From the NCBI RefSeq assembly GCF_010389155.1, contig NC_057768.1, positions 43,193,633 to 43,257,632 of the forward strand: DNA of 64,000 bases, written 5' to 3'. A model generated the notes under the pieces. The model was not told the origin of the DNA, did not search any database, and saw only the letters and a list, made by a program, of their open reading frames with translations. This DNA comes from Erigeron canadensis. Its lineage: Eukaryota > Streptophyta > Magnoliopsida > Asterales > Asteraceae. Made by a program: the position numbers and the translations under genes. This document shows positions 11,036 to 25,100 of this stretch, piece by piece; within the stretch, counting starts at the first letter, position 1; each line of letters starts with the position of its first letter.

Positions 11036-13605
11036 AGAGATCTAAGATCCACATATAACAAATTGGTCATATTAAGCATCACAAATAATCAGATAATCAT
11101 AAAAAGTGTGCAACATACACACAACCAAACAATACTACAAGGATGCAAATCAACAAAATTATAAATAACTCAATGAAGTTTTATCAAGATAGAGATATCA
11201 ACACTAGAGAGAAATCAAAATCATCAACTTAAATTTATATAAAACACACACCATGCGAAAAACACAACTTTGCAACTAGCCGCATCAAATCAAACAAGGG
11301 CATATCTATGTGTTGTAATTATATGATTAAGCATCATATGATCGATAGATCCATCCATTCATTCATTAGCTCGCTCGACTCGATCTATACATATTGTAAT
11401 TAATTAATCAAGTCATATCCGTCCTTTTGATCGATGCATATATATATAGTTAGTCTTTTACTAATTATTATTGGCATTCCTTTTTATATGTAATAAAAAT
11501 TACTTACTTTTGCAAGAGATCGATTATATATAGTTAGTTGCACTGCATGCGCGCTAGTGAAAACTCGTGATTTATATAACTTAACTAAATATCCATACTC
11601 TTGTTTAAGTTTTAATTTCTCTAATAAAGATGAAATATTCTGAGTACGTAGCAAGCAACTAGAGTTTTAATAAATGTTTTATGTCTCTAATTATGCCACA
11701 TGTACGTTCTTAAATAAACAATAATAATACTAATAACTAATGATTTTCTTCATCAAGGATCGATAGATAGATGAATTGGTACGTGTTTCAAAAACCTTAA
11801 CGCCGGCCGGTGTTGTATTGATCAAATGGTGTTGGTAAAGTATTTTCGGGACTATAGGCATTGATGGCAGTGTCGTTTCATCTTCAATAGTTTAATTAAC
11901 AACTCCATGCATGTTGTTAACGGTTAGAATTAAGAATCTATACATAATCTTCATGTATCAAATTAATTTATCTCAAATCAACTTACGTACTCACCCATTA
12001 ATTTATTGGCACAAAATGATTTAATTATTTGTTACATTATAATTATTTTTGTACTACTATACAGAGTAAAACTTAAAGAGGCTTGGCGCATAGCAATACA
12101 ATCGTAGAGAGACAACTTAAAAGAGTTTTCGTAATACAGAAAAGTAAAGTCTGGATCTTAATTAATTATGAAATACGAGTAGTAATCTCTTATTTGCACA
12201 ACATAAAATAATATTAGTATCCACACCTTGGAAATAGTAATCTCTTATTTACGTACAACATAAAATAATATTAGTATCCACACCTTGGACTAATGTAGTA
12301 ACTAATATTCTAACTTTAGTTTTAAATAAATTTTTATTTTCTATATATACCATCAGTACAAATATTAAAGAGAAAATAATGGATAAAAGTGAAAAGTAAT
12401 TTTTATGAATAAAATTTGTCGCCTAATCAATGATGTCAATGGGAAATTGGGAACTTATTTTCTACTGTCATTGTACTATTACATTGGTTATGGGGCTTGA
12501 TTCTTGTGTTGCCTAATAAGTTTTTCATACGGAGTATTATTGAAAGGGGCTTATTGATTCTTTTTTTTTTTTTCAAATACTATACAAGAATACAAGATCA
12601 TAAACTATTATGTATTAAACATATTGGGCTTCATGAAGGGAGCTTGGCACCAGCCAGCCACCCCCTCCCTCTGCGACTGATCTCGAGTTAATTGATCGAT
12701 GAAGGAATATCTTATACTAGCCCTAGAAGAAACTAGCAAAAAGTTAAGAATATATTAAATTTTTAAGAAACATATATATGTCATTATGTATCAGGATATA
12801 TTAATCGAGAATATGAAGTTATCTCAAATATCTGAAGTTCATATGTGGCATAAACTTTTGATTAAATTAAAAATATTATATGTTAGCTTTTTTTTTCTAA
12901 AAGTATATAAACCTGATGTATTATTATGCACTCATAAAACTATTTATAACAAACTAGGGGGTTTTAAATTAAAGCCCGTGTTTTGGGCTTCAGCTATCGT
13001 GTTTGATTTGTTATTGATATGCTCCCGTTACACTAGTTCATATTAATTAAGTTCATATATGTAAATCAAAATGAGTTATGACAACCACGACAAAAAAGTT
13101 TGTAATAAAATAAAAAAAAAAAATTGAAATCGGTAGAATGGAAGAATAATGTAAAAAATTACCTAGATACATACCTAATAACAATACTATAATTACAGTA
13201 GAAAGCTTGGCATATTAAATATAAAGATACAAGTTGATCTAAAGGAAATATCATAAATATCTTTTAAAAAAAATTTAAATAGGAAAATAAAAACAACAGA
13301 GAAAAAAAAAAAAAAAATTTTACAATTCTAGCAAGGGCCTAAAAAAATATTTAGTTATAATTTCTGATCAAGGCTCAAAATTTATGAGCCCATAAATGTA
13401 TATTTTTATGTAAATATATATAAAAGAATTGAAAAGAAAAAGAATAGGTGAAAGCCCATCCATTTCATTCAAAACATCTTATTCATGAGCCCATAAATTA
13501 TTTATTTTAGGATCATAAAAAGACAAAATTTAACTATTTTTTTCTATTTTCTTTTTAAAGGAAAAAAGAGAGTAATGGTAATGATATAGTCATTATAATT
13601 TATAT
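11036..13605. other. AT-rich intergenic region with a tandem duplication and a Helitron-like end
   Basis: No gene is visible. A 55-base segment starting at 12183 (taatctcttattt...) is repeated in tandem from 12238 to about 12289. At 12954-12988 the minus strand shows a Helitron-like 3' end: a GCCC...GGGC hairpin followed by 16 bases and CTAG next to T. I could not find the matching 5' end. Confidence 0.4.
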
Positions 13606-13815
13606 GGTTGGATCAGTGGTAAACACCCTTGCTTCTGGAGACAGAGGTCATGAGTTCGATCCTTATCTCATGCAAATGTTGAAGAACATTTTCTACCATT
13701 TAGGTAGAAACTGAAAGCAGCCTCTCTACTTAGGTAGAGGTAAGGTCTGCCTATATATTAAATTCTCCCATACACCGTTGAGGTATTAGGGCTTAAAATC
13801 CGCAGAAGACGAACA
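13606..13815 (+). mobile_element. tRNA-derived SINE, family A, near full length
   Basis: The 5' part has a Pol III A-box-like stretch (TTGGATCAGTGGT, about 13608-13620) and a B-box-like GAGTTCGATCC (about 13652-13662), the spacing of a tRNA gene. The body contains 'accatttaggtagaaact' and 'cctctctacttaggtagagg', both shared with copies at 30.7 kb, 41.2 kb and 54.6 kb. It ends around 'gaggtattagggctt' with a short decayed tail. This matches a SINE, not a functional tRNA, because no acceptor stem closes. Confidence 0.8.
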
Positions 13816-14252
13816 GTAACTTTTTAACTTATCCAGTATGTTCAAGAGTAATATCAAATGAATCTAAGAGGACCAATAAGAATATGTTGAATCTTTTTCT
13901 TGGAAGGTGGAAACAAACTATTATTTTACAGTAAAAATAAATTCATCTTAACTTACTACAGTAGAAAATTACCATTAACTATCACAATAATAAATTAAAT
14001 TAACACGGTAAATAAATTTTTTGGCGTAACTTCTATGCAAAGTAAAACATTCCTTATTTAGAACAGAGACGAAGGGGCGTGTGTTTGCCTGAATTCCTTG
14101 CGATGCAAGTAATATATAAACACAATCTTGTTTCCTTTTAGTATCATCATAACCGACTTATAGCATACCCCCAATATATATAATATATAGAATTTCTATT
14201 TCTTTATTACATACACTTCAATTAAGACACACACACACATTCACAGAGCAAC
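13816..14252. other. Upstream region of the second C2H2 gene
   Basis: AT-rich sequence with no coding feature. The last part runs into CA-rich repeats and the promoter. Confidence 0.35.
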
Positions 14253-14267
14253 TATATATATATAATA
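14253..14267 (+). promoter_or_regulatory. Probable TATA box of the second C2H2 gene
   Basis: A TATATATATAATA run lies about 90 bases before the ATG at 14348 and is followed by a CA-rich leader, like the first C2H2 gene. The assignment is by position and composition. Confidence 0.5.
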
Positions 14268-14347
14268 CACCCCACATATACATACATCACAACACACACA
14301 CAATCAAGAAAAGAAAAACCCTAACTAGTTGTTGCATATATATATCG

Positions 14348-14899
14348 ATGACGATCGAAATCAAGAAACCCATCAAAAGACAAAGAAGCAGTGACGACGA
14401 CAGTACTACTACTACTACTATGGCGATTAGCAGCAGCAGCCATGATGATGATGATGATTATCAAGAAAAAGAAAATCTTGGGGGTTACGAATGCAAGACA
14501 TGCCGAAAAAGATTCAAAAGTTTTCAAGCACTTGGTGGGCATCAAGGAATCCACAAAAAGATTAAACCTTTTGATGATAAATTCGATGAATGTGAGTTGC
14601 GGCTTGATACCAGCAAGTCGTTTTTCGTGTTGCATCGATGTAAGCAGTGCGATAAAGAGTTTGATAGCGGGCAGGCTTTGGGTGGTCACATGAGACGACA
14701 CAGGAGGAAAGAAGCAGAAAAGCAGATTATTGTATCGGCTTTATCTGATGATCAACATGGAAGGAGTAGTAGTGATTTGACAGTAGTTCTACAAGAAGCC
14801 GCGGCAGCAGATGAGGAGCAGGATCATGATGATTACGAAAAGATCATGATGAGAAGTGAGTTGATGTTGGCAGCCAAAGAATGGCGATTAAGTGTTTGA
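14348..14899 (+). CDS. Two-finger C2H2 (QALGGH) zinc-finger protein, ZAT-like
   Basis: Probable nuclear transcription factor of the plant C1-2i class, intronless, 183 aa. The N-terminus has a basic stretch KKPIKRQR (6-13), a likely nuclear localisation signal, then a Thr run and an Asp run (33-37). Finger 1 uses C49, C52, H65, H69; finger 2 uses C98, C101, H114, H118; both carry QALGGH. The C-terminus ends ELMLAAKEWRLSV, a block that the neighbour at 7722 also retains but out of frame. A weak EAR-like SDLTVVL lies about two-thirds along; I would not rely on it. The two genes share orientation and are about 6.2 kb apart, so they are local duplicates. Stress-related roles are common in this class but not shown here. 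Confidence 0.93.
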   Translation: MTIEIKKPIKRQRSSDDDSTTTTTMAISSSSHDDDDDYQEKENLGGYECKTCRKRFKSFQALGGHQGIHKKIKPFDDKFDECELRLDTSKSFFVLHRCKQCDKEFDSGQALGGHMRRHRRKEAEKQIIVSALSDDQHGRSSSDLTVVLQEAAAADEEQDHDDYEKIMMRSELMLAAKEWRLSV

Positions 14900-16140
14900 T
14901 GATTCTTGAATCTTTTTTTTTTTTTTTGAACTGCATGCTATTAAAAGATCTCTTGATCATTATCATCATCTTAATTGGGTGCAGCGTTAATAGAATGAAT
15001 TGAATGGCGACTAATTAGGAGTAATTGTTTCTTAATCTTTTTTTGTTAACTGCGGTAAAAACTGTTTGATATATTGATTCATATGTAGATACTTTTTTGG
15101 GAGAAATTAAAGATCTATGTAGTTGATTCGCCCAGAAATTTTTACTACATTGCAATTTAGATTCATGATGAGATGTTATTCTATAGCTTTTAGTTTGTAA
15201 TTTTGGATTTGGGATTGTCATATGCTACGGGTATAATATAAGTACTATCGTTCAGTTTACCCATCCTACCTTGTTATGATTTCTTGTTAATTGGTTTACT
15301 TTTATCCTCATTATTCTTGTTATGATTATAACTCTATATTTACACAATAGTTATGAGTTTGTATGTAGTCTCGAAAATCCAGTAGTTGGTTATGTTGAAA
15401 CTTGAAAGGATTAGACCAAGTTAAGTTTTTAATTAGATCATATTCACCCAATCCGACCCAAACCTAAAACCCGACTTGGTTTGAATCTGGTTTTCAGTCA
15501 TACGTTGACCGGGTTTTTTTACCAAAAACCAAACACAACCCGATTTCAACCCGATCCAAAATCCCCAAAACCCAAACAGGTTACAACCCACGGGTTGAGT
15601 CAAACCCGGTTGTTTGACCAATTTACTGTTTGGTCTCGTTTTTGGGTTTCCACCCGGTTTTTTTTACACGCCTAACAATTTGTGCCAATGGCTTATGTAT
15701 CTTTTATTAATTACGAGTAATATGTAATCAAGTTTAGGTTATCGTAAATCTTTTGATTTTTTTTGTTTGTTTCAGTAATCATGTTGATGCATATCATTAA
15801 GTTGGTGCAAATATAATTATAAATATGAATATAGATGTTTAAAACCAAAGACCAGAAGAAACAAGAGCACATATGAAGAAGATTGCTCATAACAACAAGT
15901 AGAGGCACAACTTAATCATGTTCTTTAGCACTCGGGTCAACTCATAAGAATTAATCTATACACTTTGTTACACAGATGGTGGTTGGTGATTTCAATGGAA
16001 CACAAAAAAGCCACAACCGAAACAAAACAAACTCAGGCAATAATGTGATTTCATAAAATGAATGGCAAAATAATTACATCACACACCAAAAATTATATTT
16101 ACATGTGCAATGGAAGAAAAAGGATGAACGACCAGCTGCA
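14900..16140. other. Convergent intergenic region
   Basis: This lies between the C2H2 gene (+) and the MAP3K-epsilon gene (-), so it should hold both 3' UTRs. A segment at about 15440-15665 is rich in AACCC/GGGTT words on both strands and gives overlapping open frames; it looks like simple-sequence or repeat-derived DNA rather than a gene. Confidence 0.4.
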
Positions 16141-19100
16141 TCATAATACGGTGTTGATATGAAGTGCTTTAAGCAACGATGTCGCCATCTGCTTCACCAG
16201 AACTTGACCGCCAGAGCTCTGACCGTCTCTGCGCTCTTCAATTAAATTTTGGAGTTTTTGGGGCAAGTCATTCTCCACGATTAGTTGTTTCGGACGGGGG
16301 TGATGCTCGTATACAGCCTGTCACAAGTTAACCAGAATTAACACAGTTTTCAAACTTTCAAGGAATATAGTTCAATATGATGATCAAAACTCATGTTATA
16401 ACTATAATAATTTAAGTAATTGAAAGATACTTCAGGTGGACTTTTCAACCCATTTGACACATTCACAAGCTGATGGGCCAAATTTCCACCACTAGTGTAT
16501 AACATAAAAGCAACATGTTTCCAACCTTTATAAGTTTGAGCAGGTTGAGACGAGCTATAGCATCCTGATGATCAAGCCTTGATATGAGCAATGGTGTCAA
16601 CCCATTAACAGCCAATGTAGTATTAATTCGAGATGATTTCCTGCAACAAATCATGGCTCCATAAACTACATATATATAAAGATGAAAGAAAAGCCTACAA
16701 ATAAGGTTCTGCAAATCTCCATGTAAAACACATAAGCAATTAACAGAAAGGTAAGGAAAACATACGTTATAATCTTCAAGAAAGGCTCTAATATATGCAG
16801 GAAAAACTGTTCAGGACAGCACTGAAAGAATTTGACCAACTTCTGAACTGCATCCTTTTTTAGCAATGCTTGCTCCACTTTCTTGTTATCGTTGTCATGT
16901 GCCAAACAAACAGCAATCGAATCTAATGCCGTTACCGACCAAAGTTGGTCTTCAAGTAGACTCAAGTACACGTCCATTCCACCATGTGCTCTTAATTGCT
17001 CCCTTGAATTACGTGACGCATGTGCCATATCGCATAACAAAGGCAATGCATATTGTCGTAGTGGAGAATCTGACATAATAAAACGCATCAAGTGTGGAAT
17101 GATTCCATTTTCCGCTGCTTGTTCTTGTCTCCTCTTATTTATCTTGCATAAGTTGAATAGTGCATTGAGGACCTTCAATGGGCAAAATATTGTTAAACAT
17201 ATTATTCAAAGCATTTCAAGAATCATATATAACACTACCCTATGCAATATGTTTATTAAGAAAACAAGAGCCTTGGATATCCTCATAAATATATAGAAGA
17301 AAAGCTCAGCTTGATATATTGTTCCATTTCAAGGGCAGTGTTGAATTGATTATTTAGTTATTACATCTTAACCACACAAAATATTAATGATAAGAAAGTC
17401 AGCTTTTAAATGTCTCAAACTGATTCTGCTTCTAAATAATCATTTTATCAAAATCAAGATTTCTAAAACACTCAAACATCTGAATCCCAAGTTATTACAA
17501 CTTAAATGACAGAAGCAATCCAAACACCATACCCTGCAACCTGTTTAACTACAGCCGATTACTGATTCTAATTATTGTATACCGCATAATCGCTTTCAAA
17601 ACATACATCAAAACACTCCCTTATTGCATGTGCATGGTTTACAATATATGTTAAGTTTGGGCCTCCAGGATAAGCCAAATACTCTAATACCCATTTAATT
17701 GTTTTACTCACCTCATGATGAATTTGAGACACAAGCGGACCATCTTTGAGGTCAAGGTTAGGAATAAGATGCTTGATGGCATCAGCTCTTTGTAGATGCT
17801 CTAGACAGTGTGGATCGGTTGACAAATGATTGATGCATTTTAACAGCTGCAATCGAAGGCACGAGTAAGAAAATAAGAACCAATATTCACAAATGGAAGT
17901 CAGAACAAAATTGACTATTAAAGAAATATAAAAAAATGTACCTTCAACAAGATAGGAGGTTCTATTTTATTGAACATCTGAAAGAGACGGCTAAACAAAC
18001 TTTGGCTACACATGTAGGACTTCACTGTAGAGTCTGCACCTGCAAACTCAAGTAGAAGATCTGCCACTTTTTCCAGATATTCCCGAGCTATATCAGCATT
18101 CCAAGGCGATACCATGTGGGACAGGAGTCCTGATGATGTTGCACTCCCCGGTCTAGCATTAAGAACTCCAGAACCCGAGAGTACACCTGATGCTGTCTGA
18201 GATGCAAGTCCTGACGTAGAAGCCCCTCCCTCATTGGATCCCACCACCCCAGTTTTTTTAGTAGGTACTTTATGTGATGTCCTTGGCAATGCCTCAGTGT
18301 TGGCATTTTCTCTTCCACGACTAGAAGCCTCTGTACAGTCATAAAATAAACTAAAAATAAGAATATTAACAAAAATGATATACAGTGGTGAATTGAGGTA
18401 ATATGTGCTATTACACGGAAAAACAGAGCTGGCAATTTTGACCCACTTATAGGTACAGAGGTCAATTTGGGCTATGCACTTGCATTTAAAGTATGAAATA
18501 GAATACCAGGTCAAGCTTGTCGAAGGTGTAGAAAGCCAAAATGTATTTATAGTGCATAAAATCTCTAAAATCATTTACTGTAAATTCATAATATTATCGT
18601 AATAGTATAGTTTTTGTAATCATAATGTGTAAAGTTCATAAAAAAAAGAATAATAAATTACTCCTTTTTGTCACATTCCAAAAAGCTAATCATTATGACC
18701 CAACCCCGTAAGCCAACTCATCCAATTTGCTATAGAAACAGAATCATAAACAGCAGAGCACAGAATATTTCTGGAAAAAGAATTTACTGTTTACCAGCAA
18801 ATTCAGCCATCAAGAAATCGAGGCCATTGGTCTTTTTCTCATTCGATGAATGCAGAAGAGGCAGTATACTTTCATGTTTCTCCAAGCCTGTAAGATGACG
18901 TACATACTCGAGCTGTCCTGAAAAATGTCGTGAAGGCGGTTCTTTATCCAACAAACTTAACAGAGGCCGAACATTTTCTTGCTGAACCGCTGCATGATAC
19001 CCATTTGATACCGCATCCATAGATTTTCTGGGCTTATCAGTAGACAACCTTCCAAAATTAGAAAGTCGTTGTCTAGGTTCTGCTTCTTGTGAAGCATCAG

Positions 19101-22100
19101 TCTTATCTCTCTCTGAAGAATTATCCTTGACTCTATCCATTGATGTTGAATCTGGTGATCTTGCAGTAACTGGAGCTTCAGCACTAGGGTTACTCAAGTG
19201 ATGTTTATCCGATTCTAATGTAAAAAATCTTGAATCGGGTGACTGAGAAGTTGAAATTCTAGACGATTCTTGGGGTCCAGGTGTAAAAGTATGATCTGTT
19301 ACAGCATGTTTGACAGGATAATCCAAACCATTAGCTGAATTCTCACTCTGAATAAAGGCATTGTTACTTGGATCCAGTGGGCCAGAACGGGAACGCATGG
19401 CTAAACCATCCATTGAAAATCCACCTCCACCAGATATGGAAGCTAGTCTTGTTGCCTCATTTAAGCTATAAAGAGTATTGATGAGCCTGAGTAATATTCC
19501 GTTTTTTGCCGCTATTCGACAAAAATCATTCCTAAGAGTTGATCTCTGAAGCTTGAATACCTGCCACATGCCATCAATAGCTAGATGGACCATTTCCCTG
19601 GTATTCAAGAAACATCATTAATATATTTGGCATAAAAGTTACGACAGCTTTCCTATAAGTAGCCATTGAAAAATACCAGATGATCGTGCTTATGTGCTTG
19701 TATACAAATTGTAAGAAGACATCAAACATATAATAAACATAAGAGATGGTAATTTGATGCATATAAACCTCTTAAAAGATTTTATTCAATTATAACTTGA
19801 TTATCACTGAAATAAATAGTTTTTAAATCATAATCAACACACTATTCATTTATTTTTTAGAAACCCAAAGAACCACCCATTTTGAACTGTCACTCAGCCC
19901 GCTAATTTGCCACCTCTACTCAATATACACTCAACCAACAACCACATACACATGCAAGTTCTCTTCAAATTAAAGAAGATACGCCACAGTTAAACTATGA
20001 TAACAATTGCTAAGGTATGAAACTTATTGTGTATAACTGTATCAGGTAAAAACCTGTATTTTGCATAATCAGCCTCAAGAAATCCCACGAGAACAGGAAT
20101 CCCTCGGCAAGCTATAAACATTTGCAGCGTCAGTGAACTGTAACAAAAAACCTCCACCTCAATCCAGAATCTTTGCATAGTTAAGCACAACAATTGATGT
20201 AAGCTTATTGAATAATTGGATACCTTGACTGGCAAAGTTGCTGCAAAAAGTAGGCTGCTTCCATACGAACCTCTCTTGTTCTATCAGGCACTGCAAATCC
20301 CATAACAACAGGAACCTGGGAAGTTTCTCGATAATCAGAACAGTTAAAAACTGAATTTGAGAAAAACCACACACATGCATAATGTATATCAGAAACTGTT
20401 AGGTTGCCAACAGGTCTAAAATGTTTAGGCCAGAACAGGTGATTCTTAAGCATGTTTGATTTACCACTCTACCCAAACACTAATTATCCAAAAAAAAGTG
20501 AAGTCTTTATAAAAAATGAATGTTGGTCAAATAAATATTATTATTAGTTAAAAAATCAGCAACTTTTAAACTGAATTGATTTAGAAGATTTTATGTGTTC
20601 AAGTATAAACTTTCGGGAAATTTCAACCTTGGCCTACTTCCTATTTCACCAACTTTAGATAAAAACATAACCCGTCTTGACCCAGTAAAAGCACATTAGT
20701 CAAACTAAGCACCCCTGAGTCTATTATTACACTACACATATAATAATGAACTTGTAATCTACAATCGTAAAAGGGTACAAGATACTTACAAGGCCAACGA
20801 GACAAGCATTTTCCTGAAAGTCAGTGTTATCCTTGATAATTTGATTTAAAACCTGGAGAACAGAGCAAATAACCTGCACCTAAAATATAGTAGTAATTTA
20901 TTACAACAATTAACATCTCGTATAATAGTTGAAGTGGAAAAATATATAGCAAACCACTTTGAATAGCCATACTCTTGTCCTAGGAATTTCGAGCAGTTCC
21001 AGAAGAGGAAGCAAGCCATGTTGGGTCATAAATACAAGTTTCTGCTCAGGGCGGTGTTGAAAAAAAACTGTTAACTTGTGGCAGGAGGACACTATCACAT
21101 CTTCTGATTCATCTGGTCTCAATTGTGACACTAGTTTGCCAAATTCAACAGCCTATATATTGATCTTTAAGTTAAATATATGTACAAGATATAACCATTA
21201 GCTTACAAGATGATAGGAAACAATACGTTAATTCGTAGCAAATATTTTCGACATGGAAAACAAAACCAATAAAATATATGTAAACAATATACCTATTATC
21301 TTATGGGATAATAAGAAACAATAAATTAATTAGTAGCAAGAATATATAAGACAAGACCAATAAAAATAATAATTTCTCAATGCCCACATAGAATATCCCG
21401 ATGAAAGGAGAGATTGTAACATGTATTAATGGCATTCTTATTAACCTACTTCAACATATAATAAAAATGAATACCTGAAGGTGGAAGAGATTGTCTGTGG
21501 GTAGCTTATCATCAAAGCCCTGATAAATAAAAGAAATTGAAGAACTCAAGACCTATTTGTAAACATTAGAGGTGGCAAGATGGCAGGCAAGGCAGGTTGG
21601 GTAACAAGTAAAAGCACGGTGGGGATCAAATTGGGTGTTTCTACAGTTCTGGCTGGGATCCATCGACCTGGAACACTTTCTGTCCAGTCATTTGAAATAT
21701 GGTTGGTGTCTCGAATATTATACAAAAAAAATAATATTTCCATAATAGTTTCAATAAAGAGCAAAATTATAAGGATTTACATGTTAGAGATACTTGAGAA
21801 ACTTTTAAACGATTTCTATATGATCTAATTATTTAGTTTACCCGTTTGACCCATCAAAGATGAAAAATAACCGAATTGAACCATTCATAAGTATATGGTT
21901 CCAATGTGAAGTCACTAGCAAAAAAAAGTTAATGATTAAACATGTCTTAAGCATACCAGACCGTCAATACCAATCACATCCTCCTTTAAGACACCCATCA
22001 TTAGATGAAGTATATCTCCACCATTAGACTGTCCTGGTTCATTCTCCATTTGTTTTTGAGCAATTGTAGCTCTTAATTGGGTTGCCAGGTCGGCCTTCCC

Positions 22101-25100
22101 GCTATCGGTAGTAAATGTGTTGCCTTGATTTAAATGTAACGAGGAAGCAGATGTAGAAGCTTCAGCTGACCGATCATCACTCTTATCAATTGGCTGAAAT
22201 AGATCATCCAACGAAGCATCGCCAGGTGTATCACTAAACTTACTTAGCTCATTTCCTCCAATGGTTCTCGATGCCTTCGCACCCTTTAGAGAACTATGAT
22301 CATTGCCTTTGCGCCCAGAATTATGTGGGCTGCCATCTGTAGTAACAGAACTTCCATTTTCTTTTAACTTTTTATCAACTGTGGTTTTTGACTTTGACTC
22401 TGAAGATCCAGCTTCAGCATTTGCTATAAATACCTCAGTAGCATCCAATTCTACTGGCACATAGACCTCTGCTTTATTAGCTACTTCTTTGTTAGCAGAT
22501 GAGGATTCTACTGGTGATATTTCGTGAATAGCTAACGTGGCAACTTGATCTGCAGACACGTCATCTTCAGAAACGTCTACTATTTCCTCAACAATTGAAT
22601 CATGTTCCTCATACGACTTGCCAGCAAGAGTAGCCTCAGCTAATAACAACTCTGTTTTGTTTTCCTGAACAAGGAAAATTCATTTAGTAAAAGAATACAG
22701 AATTATTAGATAGCCAGTAACACCAGCCTCTAGGAATGCTCTACTTATCAGTTCCAATTACAAGAAAATACTTTGACTTTCTCTGCAGAGAGGCTCTCAA
22801 CACTGTTTAGTTCATCCGCATTTGAACTTTTCACACTCACTGAACCATCATCTTCTATATTTCTGCAAAAGAGATGCTCTTCAGATAATAAGCATACTAT
22901 TGGATATATTAGTTAGTAAAACGATTAACGGGGATACCTCAGTGTACCACTATGCCGGAGTGAAGACTGCAATACCACACGCCTTGAATTTTGTATCCAA
23001 GGATGAGAAAGCAGTGTCTTTGCATCGGGTCTCAACCTAGCATCCTGAAATATGAAGTTGTATGTCATAGGAAGAAAACATAACTACTTGGGATACAACT
23101 GAATATGCAAACAGCCACATTCTCTCGAAACTTCGTAGGACTACAAGTACAAATCAGATGTAAATTTGATAGTTGCGAATTTGGCCCAAGTGGACATGTC
23201 TGGATCAACTTGTCCCGTTTTTGGTCAGTCATTGAGGTTTGTTTTGACATATTCACATATCCAAAAGGGTACAAATGGGCTAACACTAAAAGACACTTAC
23301 GAACAAACTTACAGGTGGGATCAGGCTGTGTAGACCCACTCACTTTTTTGTCCACTATTAATGTTTAAAAAATAATTATGGGCATACAGTTCCTACTACA
23401 AGCAACAGGGATTTTTCTACCTATATGCCTCCAGTTTTTTTTTTGTTTTTTTTTTTTGCAAAAAGAAAAATATAGAAGCAATTAAATATGGCCGTAATTA
23501 TCATTTTTAATAAGGAAAGTGAAACAATAACATTGTGCTATGGGCTATGGCCTAAAGTGAGATGGACACTACAGCATGGACCATATTCCCAATATATTAG
23601 TATTAAATATGATTTTAAAAAAACTATAATATATAACAAACTAACTTCTATGGAATAACACAGTTTGTGAAAGAGCAAAATCTTTTCATTTCATACTTGT
23701 GATACTATACTCAATTACTTTATAAACAAATATTTGCTTTAGTATAATGTTTACTAGCAAGTTTGATTGGAGATAAAGACAATTGAACGGTCTATATTAC
23801 AACTTACTTTTTTAAAGCACTGCCGTAGAAAATCTGTGATGCCAGGTGACAAGCTATCTGGTATTGGAGGATTCTCATCCTGAAGAACAAGTCGAAGAAA
23901 TTCAGTAACAAGTGCAGTGAAAGGTAAAGCAGCAGTCTTAGAACCTAACATATAAATCATAAGCATAAAGGAGTGAACACCTGAACAATCCTAAAGAGAG
24001 CCGGCATGGGTTGAAGATCATAGTAAGGAGGTACACATGTAAGTAGCTCGATCACAGTACAACCAACACTCCATATATCAGATGCAGCACAAACTCCTGA
24101 CATTTCAATTACCTGAGAATATGATAGTACAGAGACGTGAATATAAACACCAGGATTGGTATATGAAGTTCTTATCAAGATAAAATTAAAAAGAAAGTAT
24201 TACCTCAGGAGCCATCCAGTAAGGCGTGCCAACAACTGAATGTGTATTAACATCGGCTTCTGTTAGCTTTGTGGCAACTCCAAAATCTGCTAGTTTTACT
24301 AAACCCTGAAAACAGGAGTTGACATAAGTAACAATTTAAGATCAACTTTGGATTAATGATAACCAAAAAAGATAAGTAATTTAACTGGCAATATACTTGC
24401 CTCTTTAGTGGTCAGGATATTTGCACCTTTAATATCTCGATGAATAACCCCTTGTTCATGTAAATACACCAAGCCTTCCAAAACCTATCAGAATAAAGTC
24501 AGACATACTAGATTTGGACCAGGTCAAGAAAGTGGACTAGTGAGGGACAATAACAAACCTGAGCTATATATACAGCCACCAATGATTCAGGAAATGGCCC
24601 AAATTTGTTTGGCTTGATAATGTTTGCAAGTGAGCCATTCTCCACATACCTGAGGTTACAAAGAGCAAAACCAATCAAAATTTTCTTTCAAAACTGATAC
24701 CGATGATGAGCATAGTAAGCACAAAAGAGATACGACACTTACTCAAGAATTATATGAAGATGGGTCTTTGTCTTTAAGGATCCAAGATATTTAACTATAT
24801 TTTTGTGGTTCAGATTCTACATAAATAACCAATGAGTCATACATTGTGAATATCCAGAAGCATTATTATACAGGAAAATATAAATGGCCGTGAATTAGTG
24901 CGAATAGGAGACATTAAAAAGTGATGTAAATTCTCAGCTATTAAATACAAAATAAACAGAAAGAAGCCAGAACAAGAATATTACCTTAAGTAAGTCAATC
25001 TCTTGCTGAAAAGTTACCGCGTTGAGTCAGTTCAGAATTTGTCCATATATAAAGCAACAAAGGTATTAATACAAAATAGAAGAATTTGTGTATCAACATG

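Noticed and set aside
13606..13680. Functional tRNA gene
   Set aside because: A-box and B-box are present but no acceptor stem closes and a SINE body shared with three other copies follows.
14321..14701. Minus-strand 126-codon open frame over the second C2H2 gene
   Set aside because: It is antisense to the fingers, with low-complexity Ile/Ala/Ser runs from GAT and ACT repeats; no domain.
15433..15675. Overlapping open frames on both strands
   Set aside because: They come from AACCC/GGGTT word repeats; no domain and no splice context.
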